Below, one piece after another: positions 27,876 to 34,565 of a DNA stretch of 64,000 nt. The notes beneath the pieces are model-generated. The model had not been told where the DNA came from, did not search any database, and was given only the letters and a program-made list of their open reading frames with translations. The position numbers and the translations under genes were made by a program. The stretch is from Paenibacillus camerounensis (GTDB taxonomy: Bacteria > Bacillota > Bacilli > Paenibacillales > Paenibacillaceae), in NCBI RefSeq assembly GCF_000723885.1, contig NZ_CCDG010000078.1:1-64000 (forward strand). Direction: 5' to 3'. Each line of letters begins with the position of its first letter. Position 1 is the first letter of the stretch.

Positions 27876-29315
27876 ATGGACAATATAGAGCTCCATGAGG
27901 CGCTTGAGCGTTATTTCGCTGAGCACCGCGGCGAATTTATAGAGAGCATCTGCCGGCTGATTGCCGTACGCAGTGTGAACGCTCAGGCGGAACCGGGCAT
28001 GCCTTACGGCAAAGGGCCGGCTGAAGCATTACAGCTTGCACTACAAATGGCAGAGCAATTAGGCTTGTCTACACATAATGCAGATAACTACGCCGGAACA
28101 GCAGATCTGAACAGGCATGAGACTAAGCTGGGTATTCTGGTTCATTTGGATGTCGTTCCCGAAGGTGAACATTGGAGGACTGATCCTTTTGAAGGGATTC
28201 TGCAGGACGGAAAGCTGTATGGAAGAGGGGCGAGTGATGATAAAGGTCCTGCTGTTGCTGCTATGTATGCCCTGGCTGCCGTAAAAGCGCTCGGTATTGA
28301 GCTAAATAGCAATGTCCGTCTCATATTCGGGACTGATGAAGAAAGCGGCTGCCGGGATTTGCGGTATTACTTTGCCCGTTATCCGGTACCGCCTTACCTG
28401 TTCACTGCGGATGGTGAGTTCCCTGTGCTTAACACGGAAAAGGGCGGTTTGTTCACCGCGTTCTCGGCTAAATTTCCGGCAACTGCGTTCATCGAAGAAC
28501 AAGCAGGGATTATGTACGCCCGGGGCGGCAGCCGGTCTAATGTCGTTCCAGGAGAGGCTGAAGCTTTAATAAGAGGTCTTAAACAATCGGAAGTAACGGA
28601 TGCTTTGCAGCATTTGATACCCATTCCGGGAGTGAAGGTCCAAGTCAGCAATTCCGGAACTGATGTACTTCTTACTGTCTTAGGCAAAAGCACCCATGCT
28701 TCCGAGCCGCAAAGCGGTTCCAATGCAGTGACAGCATTATTGGCGCTGTTGTCTGTTTTGCCCTTGCCGGATAGCCCCGGACTGAACGCTCTCCGGCATG
28801 TGGGACAGCTGTTCCCGCATGGTGATGTTCACGGACTTGCAGCCGGCATAGCCATGGAAGATGAACTATCCGGTAAGTTAACCGTCAATCTCGCCATCCT
28901 TGATTACACATCTGCCAGTCTGACCGGTGTTCTTGACTGCCGGCTGCCGCTCTGTGCAACAGAAGAGAATACACGCGATGTCCTGCTGTCGCGGCTGCAG
29001 CGGTTCGGTCTAGAGCTTAGTCCGGGCGGCTATAGTCCGGCTCATCATGTGCCGTCAGAATCACCTTTTATCCGGCAGCTATTGTCTGCCTACGAAGAGT
29101 ACAGCGGCGTGAAGGGTGAATGTATGTCTACGGGTGGCTGGAGCTATGTGCATGGAATATCCGGCGGAGTGAATTTCGGTCCGGCAATGCCGGGTACACC
29201 AACGGGAATTCACGGGCCGGATGAATATGCCGTTATTGAAGATTTGCTGACCGCATCCAAGATCTATGCCCGGGTTATTATGGATCTTTGCGGTTCGAAT
29301 CCAGCTCCGGTCTAA
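27876..29315 (+). CDS. M20-family dipeptidase, PepV-like
   Basis: The 479-residue metallopeptidase has M20 zinc ligands and catalytic residues: LVHLDVVPEG, YGRGASDDKGPAVAAMYA and IFGTDEESGCRDL, with late GGVNFGPAMPGTPTGIHGPDE. PepV-like enzymes cut dipeptides, including some with D- or beta-residues. The ATG at 27876 follows GAGG; it starts just after the dehydrogenase stop. It would finish peptide digestion begun by the M42 enzyme. It is the last gene of the tight cluster; the next starts 143 bases away. Confidence 0.9.
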   Translation: MDNIELHEALERYFAEHRGEFIESICRLIAVRSVNAQAEPGMPYGKGPAEALQLALQMAEQLGLSTHNADNYAGTADLNRHETKLGILVHLDVVPEGEHWRTDPFEGILQDGKLYGRGASDDKGPAVAAMYALAAVKALGIELNSNVRLIFGTDEESGCRDLRYYFARYPVPPYLFTADGEFPVLNTEKGGLFTAFSAKFPATAFIEEQAGIMYARGGSRSNVVPGEAEALIRGLKQSEVTDALQHLIPIPGVKVQVSNSGTDVLLTVLGKSTHASEPQSGSNAVTALLALLSVLPLPDSPGLNALRHVGQLFPHGDVHGLAAGIAMEDELSGKLTVNLAILDYTSASLTGVLDCRLPLCATEENTRDVLLSRLQRFGLELSPGGYSPAHHVPSESPFIRQLLSAYEEYSGVKGECMSTGGWSYVHGISGGVNFGPAMPGTPTGIHGPDEYAVIEDLLTASKIYARVIMDLCGSNPAPV

Positions 29316-29458
29316 GCTTAGGATAAGAATATTGTCCATCACAAACCGTTTATCCTCAATTGCCAGTCCCGCGGATATCCTGTAGACTTCTACTGGATAA
29401 TCACCGGGAAGGCATCCCGTCCCTGTGATTCAATTTCGCAGTAGGGAAGGATTCGAAT

Positions 29459-30745
29459 ATGACCTATAATCCGGATAATCAGCTTCCAGCTAAACTGACC
29501 ATAACCATGTGGGATTTCTCCTGGTATACCATGACGCTCCCCGGGGAGCCTTATCATGATCTGGCGCCCCGGTTCGCCGAAGCGGTGGAGCGTGGCTACA
29601 ACACTATCCGCATCTGCGCCATGCCGTTCCTGCTGTTTACCGCAGACGGCCCGCGGCCTGGTCTGCTGAAGTTCGGCAGTCTGGGGAAGGTTGGCCAGCG
29701 TACAAGATGGTACAACTGTCTGGGCGGAGCCGAGCTTGACGGACATGCCCATCTCCTTGAGCTGTTTAAGCAGGCCGAGGCGCATAACTGCTACATCATG
29801 CTGTCTTCGTGGGAATATCAGCAGAGCCCGAGCTTCTTGGCTCATCCGCAGCTGCGTGACGAGCTGGCGGCAATTGCACCTGAGGACCGGTTCATGGCGA
29901 TTGCCAAATCCATGAGCCAGCTGATCCACTATGTAAAAGAGGCCGGCTACGGTAAACAGATTGTATACGCGGAGCTGCATAACGAGGTAGAGTTCGGACA
30001 GCTGACCGCTGTAGGAGCTGCCGAGGGCATTGCGTTCGAGAATGTACCGGCTAACCTGAGAATTATGCAGCCATACATTGAGGAAGCGGTAGGGTACCTG
30101 CGGGAGAGTCATCCGGATACACTGATGACTGCAAGCTACACTGTAAATGAAGAATATCCTAAGGCTTATGTTGCCCGCAATATGCAGGTTGGACATTATC
30201 ACCTGTATATCAAAGGTGTGCTGAATGAGCTTATGCTGACCGCGGGTCTGGATGATCACAGCATTCCTTTCCCGGGTCCCTTTGTGCAGTCACTGCTACG
30301 CGAAGATGCTCCGCCGTTTGAAGAGTGGACCCTGCCTGCCGGTCAGGAGTGGCGGATGGAAGGAAATCCGGTTGGGATGCGGCTGATCTATCTGCATGAC
30401 TGGGCTGATCCGGACAAGTGGGATCTGTTCCTGTATGACAGATACGGTGCCCACAAGATAGCGATGCTGCAGAAGGCAGACAAAGCCTTTGATGAAATTC
30501 ATGAGTGGGCGGGACAGTCAGGGGTGCCGCTTGTAATCGGAGAAGGATATGTCGGCTACACGCCGCTTATGGCCGGGTTTGAAGAAGGGCCTGTAGGCAA
30601 ATTTATTGCCGAATATGCTATACGCAAGGGGATGGCGCTTGGCTTCTGGGGCATGACGCTCTGCTCCAACTGTGCGCCGCATCACCCGTTCTGGAACGAT
30701 ATCGCCTGGCAGCAGAAATGGAACCGTTATATTATGGAAAGCTAA
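29459..30745 (+). CDS. Cellulase-like (GH5-type TIM barrel) glycosidase
   Basis: The 428-residue protein has no signal peptide. The opening LTITMWDFSWYTMTLPGEPYHDL and the paired acids fit a clan-A glycosidase: acid/base Glu in VYAELHNEVEF after strand 4 and nucleophile Glu in PLVIGEGYVGY after strand 7. Cytoplasmic location implies it acts on imported oligosaccharide or glycoside. A strong terminator follows 18 bases after the stop. Substrate unknown; membership of the peptide operon is doubtful given the 143-base gap. Confidence 0.8.
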   Translation: MTYNPDNQLPAKLTITMWDFSWYTMTLPGEPYHDLAPRFAEAVERGYNTIRICAMPFLLFTADGPRPGLLKFGSLGKVGQRTRWYNCLGGAELDGHAHLLELFKQAEAHNCYIMLSSWEYQQSPSFLAHPQLRDELAAIAPEDRFMAIAKSMSQLIHYVKEAGYGKQIVYAELHNEVEFGQLTAVGAAEGIAFENVPANLRIMQPYIEEAVGYLRESHPDTLMTASYTVNEEYPKAYVARNMQVGHYHLYIKGVLNELMLTAGLDDHSIPFPGPFVQSLLREDAPPFEEWTLPAGQEWRMEGNPVGMRLIYLHDWADPDKWDLFLYDRYGAHKIAMLQKADKAFDEIHEWAGQSGVPLVIGEGYVGYTPLMAGFEEGPVGKFIAEYAIRKGMALGFWGMTLCSNCAPHHPFWNDIAWQQKWNRYIMES

Positions 30746-30764
30746 GTTAGACAGCAAGAATATA

Positions 30765-30815
30765 GGGCGGCTGCACATGTTCAAGAATGGATGAACATGT
30801 GCAGCCGCCCTTTTT
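30765..30815 (+). terminator. Strong terminator after the cellulase-like gene
   Basis: A perfect 19-base inverted repeat beginning GGGCGGCTGCACATG, with an 8-base loop and a five-T run, marks the end of the plus-strand block. Confidence 0.93.
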
Positions 30816-30941
30816 GAAAATATAAGGATTTATATGTTTTACGCTATCAATAATCCTTATCTTTCTCGCAGGAACGGTTGCCGCCTCTCTGAAGGACGGC
30901 ATAGCCGTTTCTGCTTGTCGCATTAAGCTTAATTTGTGTGT

Positions 30942-31988
30942 TTATGAAGTATAATTCCGGCCCAGACCCAGCTCGGTCAACAGCTGTCTATAGGCGATGG
31001 AGGTGCGGTCAGCCGGAATATGGGCTTCAGCAGTCAAGTCCAGCGGCAGATCCTCCGGTGTCTGGGCTTCAACCATGTCCCTGTCTTCCGAGAAGATCTG
31101 CAGGTTGAATTTTATCGTATCCTCAACAGGTACGCTCTTATCGAAATTCCGGGAAATCGGGCAGAACAGCCGTGTATAACGGGCAGATACCGGTGAGGCG
31201 CAGTTCAGGATCATCAGCTTCCCGTCCTCCGGGAAATGTACCGTAAGCGAGGCGGCGAAGGGAGGGAATACCCGGAAGGCGCGCAGCCACATGAAGCCTT
31301 CCGGCGCCGGATTCTCCTGGCCTTTACCGTAGTTGCTGACAGTGCTCCAGTAATCCGCAAACAGCTCATTACCTTCCCTTCTTACCTTGTACTGCGGAAC
31401 CTCAGTGTTGTCGGGATCAGCGAACGAATTGGAATGGACGTAGGCGAAATGGGAAACATCCAGAAACCCTTCCATCTGGCGGCCGGAAGAACCCGCTATG
31501 TCAAAGCTGGGCGGCAAAATATTAATGAAATCAGGGTCATCCCAGCCGGGGAACTCAGGGATTTGCTCTTCTGTACCGGCCAGCGAAGTCCAGATTAACC
31601 CGTAACGTTCAATCGCCGGGTACGTAATTAGCTTAAGCTTAGGTGATATTTTGGCTTTAGGATGGGCCGGTACAGAGGTGCAGGCTCCTTCGCAGTTATA
31701 GCGGAACCCGTGATACGGGCAGACGATTTCATCATTCTCCACCCAGCCCAGACTTAGCGGAGCTCCGCGGTGAAAGCAGAGGTCACGGGCGATTACAACC
31801 TTGCCGTGGCTGCGGTAACAGACAAGCTTGACATCCAGCAGCTTCACGGATACCGGCTTATCCTGAATCTCATCAGCAATGGCTACCGGGTACCAGTACT
31901 CAGACAGAACCTGCCAGTCACTTGGTGTAAACGTACAGTCACGGGGAAGCTGCATCTGGAATTCGGCAAGCGCGTTAGTTTTTGTCAT
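30942..31988 (-). CDS. Rieske [2Fe-2S] oxygenase, large subunit
   Basis: The 348-residue enzyme has a Rieske cluster site C71-x-H73...C90-x2-H93 (CFHRGAP, CPYHGFRY) and the non-haem iron triad D177-x2-H180-x4-H185 (LDVSHFAYVH). It belongs to the mononuclear oxygenases (VanA/KshA/NdmA-like) that hydroxylate or O-/N-demethylate small molecules using electrons from a separate reductase; no reductase gene is adjacent. Its start follows AAAGGAGAGAACCTAAC. It is transcribed alone behind a purine-riboswitch-like leader, so its substrate or product may be a purine derivative. Confidence 0.9.
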   Translation of the reverse strand: MTKTNALAEFQMQLPRDCTFTPSDWQVLSEYWYPVAIADEIQDKPVSVKLLDVKLVCYRSHGKVVIARDLCFHRGAPLSLGWVENDEIVCPYHGFRYNCEGACTSVPAHPKAKISPKLKLITYPAIERYGLIWTSLAGTEEQIPEFPGWDDPDFINILPPSFDIAGSSGRQMEGFLDVSHFAYVHSNSFADPDNTEVPQYKVRREGNELFADYWSTVSNYGKGQENPAPEGFMWLRAFRVFPPFAASLTVHFPEDGKLMILNCASPVSARYTRLFCPISRNFDKSVPVEDTIKFNLQIFSEDRDMVEAQTPEDLPLDLTAEAHIPADRTSIAYRQLLTELGLGRNYTS

Positions 31989-32025
31989 GTTAGGTTCTCT
32001 CCTTTGAGATGAAGGTATGGATGAT

Positions 32026-32181
32026 GCAAGAAACCCCAGGCAGAAGAGGCGCAGTGCAATAGAGATCCGTATTCAGGACGTTCGAATACAGCTCTAACAG
32101 CTCATGCATCCTCTTGTAGCCTGGGGCAATTTACGGTTGCCTGGTCGAGACGCCCACTCCGATTAATGGGCTTATACAAGA
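32026..32181 (-). promoter_or_regulatory. Variant purine riboswitch controlling the Rieske gene (ON-type)
   Basis: Read on the minus strand, P1 is TCTTGT (32181-32176) with ACAAGA. The junction ATAA, P2 GCCCAT/GTGGGC, loop 2 with CGG, the junction GTCTCGACC, and P3 GGCAA/TTGCC closed by loop CCGTAAA match the purine aptamer (xpt/pbuE) almost base for base. Position 74 is C, as in guanine types. However, the junction has G where U51 normally contacts the ligand, and P3 carries extra bases before GGCTACAAG. The 3' strand CCCCAGGC-TAC-AAGAGG (32126-32110) can instead pair with CCTCTT-CT-GCCTGGGG (32049-32034), followed by TTTCTTG, a terminator. Ligand-held P1 would block this, so it is an ON switch. 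Confidence 0.8.
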
Positions 32182-32220
32182 CGACTTATGTTATTTAATG
32201 TGACATTTATCATATAAATC

Positions 32221-32250
32221 ATAATAATTCAGCATGCTTGTTCTTGTCAA
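32221..32250 (-). promoter_or_regulatory. Sigma-A promoter of the riboswitch-Rieske unit
   Basis: On the minus strand TTGACA (32250-32245), 18 bases, then TATTAT (32226-32221). Transcription should begin near 32214, about 30 bases before the aptamer. Confidence 0.75.
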
Positions 32251-32307
32251 TGTTAAATTTAATAACATGTTATTCACTGATTCGAAAGAATGACAGTATA
32301 GGAATAC

Positions 32308-32375
32308 AAAAAAAAGCCCGCAGATTCTTACTGTTAGCTGTGCTGCTAAATAAGCTAATCAGAAAAATCCGGGGC
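32308..32375 (-). terminator. Terminator of the iron-binding lipoprotein gene
   Basis: On the minus strand GCCC...GATT...TTAGCT pairs with AGCTAA...AATC...GGGC, followed by eight Ts, 22 bases after the stop at 32397. It separates this gene from the riboswitch promoter. Confidence 0.75.
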
Positions 32376-32396
32376 AATGCGATAGCTGTGTACCTG

Positions 32397-33407
32397 CTAG
32401 TTAACCCTTGGTGCACCAAGCAGGCTTTCTACAATATAATCAAGCTGTGCATTCAGCGAATAGATATCACTGTAATAGGACAAGCCGAAGTCAATGTTGA
32501 TTAACCGGCCCGCTTTTACCGCAGGAATGCTGTTCCAGATCGGGTCCTGGGTGAGATCAGCCATTCCTTCATAGGAAGAGCGGAACATATAATCCCCGCT
32601 GTAGTCAGCAAGCACCTCGAAGGATACATCCTCACCTACGGCCTCCGTGGATGTCTCAACCTTCTCCTGGATGATTGCCGGAGCCTTCATGCCCAGATAC
32701 TCATAGATAACCTGCGAGCCGCGTCCAAACTGCTTGCTTGTAACAACGGCCATGCTTCGTTTGCTGCCGCCCTCCATGATGGAGACGGTATGATCTAGAA
32801 TGCCTGCTTCCTGCAGCTTCTGCTTGCTCTCTGCAACCTTGGCATGGAATCCTTCGAACAATGTTTTTGCCTCGTTCTCTTTACCCAATGCTTCTCCGAT
32901 AAAAGCTACCCGTTCTTCAGCGGACATTGTCTCATAAGGGACCATTACAGTGGGCGCGATATCCTTAAGGACCTCATAGGTTTCGTCTGAAGGGACGATG
33001 ATCAGGTCCGGGTTAAGCGAGAGTACTGCTTCGGGACTGGCTTCAAACCAGGTGCCCAGCTTTTGCACATCTTGTAACTCTTTCTCAAAGGCGGCTCCCT
33101 CCGAGACATCGGATACGCCGATCGGCTTAACTCCGAGGGCCAGCACATCGCCCAGAAGATAGAGAACTACTACACGCTGCGGATCAGCAGGAACCTCAAT
33201 ATCTCCTTTTACCGTAGTGATGGTGCGGGTCTGTGCCTCAGTTGCAGGTGTATCAGTGGCCGCAGGGGCGGTGCTTGCTGAAGGTGACGGGGACGTGCTG
33301 TTACTGCCGGATGCTGTATTGGTGTTCCCTGCCGCACAGGCGCTGAGTACAATGCTGAAGCATAACAGTAAGGTAATAAGTAATGACGGTCTCGCAGATT
33401 TAGACAT
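32397..33407 (-). CDS. Iron-siderophore ABC transporter binding lipoprotein (internal start)
   Basis: This 336-residue product starts at an ATG with TTCAGGAGGAGC upstream, inside the longer AraC frame. The signal LLITLLLCFSIVLSAC has a lipobox (LSAC). The mature part is a FecB/FepB-type periplasmic-binding fold (ITTVKGDIEVPADPQRVVVLYLLGDVLALGVKPIGVSD, then LNPDLIIVPSDETYEVLKDIAPTVMVPYE), for ferric siderophores or haem. A promoter with a Fur box lies just upstream within the AraC coding sequence, which argues for separate, iron-repressed expression. No FecCD permease or ATPase gene is adjacent, so it must share a transporter encoded elsewhere. Confidence 0.85.
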   Translation of the reverse strand: MSKSARPSLLITLLLCFSIVLSACAAGNTNTASGSNSTSPSPSASTAPAATDTPATEAQTRTITTVKGDIEVPADPQRVVVLYLLGDVLALGVKPIGVSDVSEGAAFEKELQDVQKLGTWFEASPEAVLSLNPDLIIVPSDETYEVLKDIAPTVMVPYETMSAEERVAFIGEALGKENEAKTLFEGFHAKVAESKQKLQEAGILDHTVSIMEGGSKRSMAVVTSKQFGRGSQVIYEYLGMKAPAIIQEKVETSTEAVGEDVSFEVLADYSGDYMFRSSYEGMADLTQDPIWNSIPAVKAGRLINIDFGLSYYSDIYSLNAQLDYIVESLLGAPRVN

Positions 33408-34358
33408 GGATGACGCTCCTCCTGAATTGTATTGATAATGATTATCAACACTATACCCAAGAGAAGACATGCGGACAATGTCAAAACCGGACGCTTCCGA
33501 TGTCATTTCCGGCCAGGGGGCATCGGCTTTTATTGAATTTTTATACCTTACAGGCGAAATCCCGAAATGCTTTTTAAACATCCGTCCGAAATAATAGGCA
33601 TCCGGATGACCGATGGCTGTGGCAATATCCTGCAGGCTGGCGTCTGTACGGAGGAGCAGCTCACGGGCTTTTTCCATACGCAGACTGATCAGATACTGGT
33701 TGGGACTGGTATGAAGCTTCATCCGGAATAGTCTGGACAAGCTTCGCGGGCTGCTTCCGGCAGCTTGGGCCAGCTTGTCCAGGCTGACAGGAAGGCTGAG
33801 ATTATTCTCCATATAACGGATTGCCGTCTCCAGCACATCCGGTTTCAGCGCCTGAACACCATGCACATGCAGCTGTCTTAACAGCTCATACACCCATTGA
33901 TACAGCATTGTTTTGACATATAACTGCTCCAGCCTGCCGCCATTAAGCCAGTATTCATGCATAATTCTGAGCTTGTCCAGCAGAGGAAGCGGAGCATGCG
34001 GGCTGCACAGGTACTGGAGCTCGAACGGATTCTCTTGGTCCATGATTGACAGCAAATGTTTCCGTGCTGGAAGGGCGAGCCTGGCCCTGTAAAGGATCAG
34101 ATAATATTCAATAATCTCCACAGACTGCATCAGCTCAAAGGTTAAACCCTTACCGCCGTGGATTACATTCCCTTCGCTTATCTGATGGCGGAGACCGTCC
34201 AGCGAAATCACTGCTTTCCCGCGGACTATGCATATAAAGGCACTGCAAGGCAGGCGGTATCGGATCGTTTGCTCACCGGGGCTGTATATACTTAGGCGGA
34301 TATCCATTATTTCTACCGCAGCATGAGTCCAGAGTATAATATGTTCCTTCAGATTCAT
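32397..34358 (-). CDS. AraC-type regulator fused in frame to a siderophore-binding protein
   Basis: From the ATG at 34358 (GGGGG upstream) the frame runs 653 codons without a stop. Residues 1-165 are a cupin-like sensor. About 185-285 are two AraC helix-turn-helix motifs (VSLDKLAQAAGSSPRSLSRL; SLQDIATAIGHPDAYYFGRM). After a ~30-residue linker comes a complete lipoprotein signal and FecB-type binding domain (318-653). B. subtilis Btr also joins AraC and FecB domains but has no signal between them. A Fur box sits between the -35 and -10 of its promoter. Either a single-pass membrane regulator is made, or mostly two products arise; see the internal gene. Confidence 0.7.
   Translation of the reverse strand: MNLKEHIILWTHAAVEIMDIRLSIYSPGEQTIRYRLPCSAFICIVRGKAVISLDGLRHQISEGNVIHGGKGLTFELMQSVEIIEYYLILYRARLALPARKHLLSIMDQENPFELQYLCSPHAPLPLLDKLRIMHEYWLNGGRLEQLYVKTMLYQWVYELLRQLHVHGVQALKPDVLETAIRYMENNLSLPVSLDKLAQAAGSSPRSLSRLFRMKLHTSPNQYLISLRMEKARELLLRTDASLQDIATAIGHPDAYYFGRMFKKHFGISPVRYKNSIKADAPWPEMTSEASGFDIVRMSSLGYSVDNHYQYNSGGASSMSKSARPSLLITLLLCFSIVLSACAAGNTNTASGSNSTSPSPSASTAPAATDTPATEAQTRTITTVKGDIEVPADPQRVVVLYLLGDVLALGVKPIGVSDVSEGAAFEKELQDVQKLGTWFEASPEAVLSLNPDLIIVPSDETYEVLKDIAPTVMVPYETMSAEERVAFIGEALGKENEAKTLFEGFHAKVAESKQKLQEAGILDHTVSIMEGGSKRSMAVVTSKQFGRGSQVIYEYLGMKAPAIIQEKVETSTEAVGEDVSFEVLADYSGDYMFRSSYEGMADLTQDPIWNSIPAVKAGRLINIDFGLSYYSDIYSLNAQLDYIVESLLGAPRVN
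33432..33478 (-). promoter_or_regulatory. Fur-regulated promoter of the binding lipoprotein
   Basis: On the minus strand TTGTCC (33478-33473), 17 bases, TATAGT (33455-33450). A perfect 17-base palindrome TTGATAATGATTATCAA (33432-33448), a close match to the Fur box, covers the transcription start. Confidence 0.82.
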
Positions 34359-34390
34359 AAAATTGTTGAGCCCCCTTGCTTTGTATAGAA

Positions 34391-34420
34391 AGTATAACTG
34401 ATAATGATTATCAGCGACAA
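34391..34420 (-). promoter_or_regulatory. Fur-regulated promoter of the AraC-type regulator
   Basis: On the minus strand TTGTCG (34420-34415), 18 bases, TATACT (34396-34391); the Fur-box palindrome CTGATAATGATTATCAG (34398-34414) fills the spacer. This is repression by iron-loaded Fur in its clearest layout. Confidence 0.82.
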
Positions 34421-34565
34421 CGGGCACAGGCATAATCTTTTTAAAAAGAAATATCCTTAGTTCATTCGAAATAAATCGTTTATACTGGAGTGGCATTACC
34501 CAAGATTATCCATACCTTGTCTGAAAAGTAAGATTCCAATGTAATTTAAGGAGGTACAAACGTAC

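Noticed and set aside
29390..30259. 289-codon minus-strand frame opposite the cellulase-like gene
   Set aside because: No ribosome site or recognisable motif; the plus-strand frame carries the catalytic motifs.
32113..32181. Plain guanine or adenine riboswitch
   Set aside because: C at the specificity base fits guanine, but the U51 to G change and altered P3 do not fit either standard class, and the switch is ON-type in front of a non-salvage gene.
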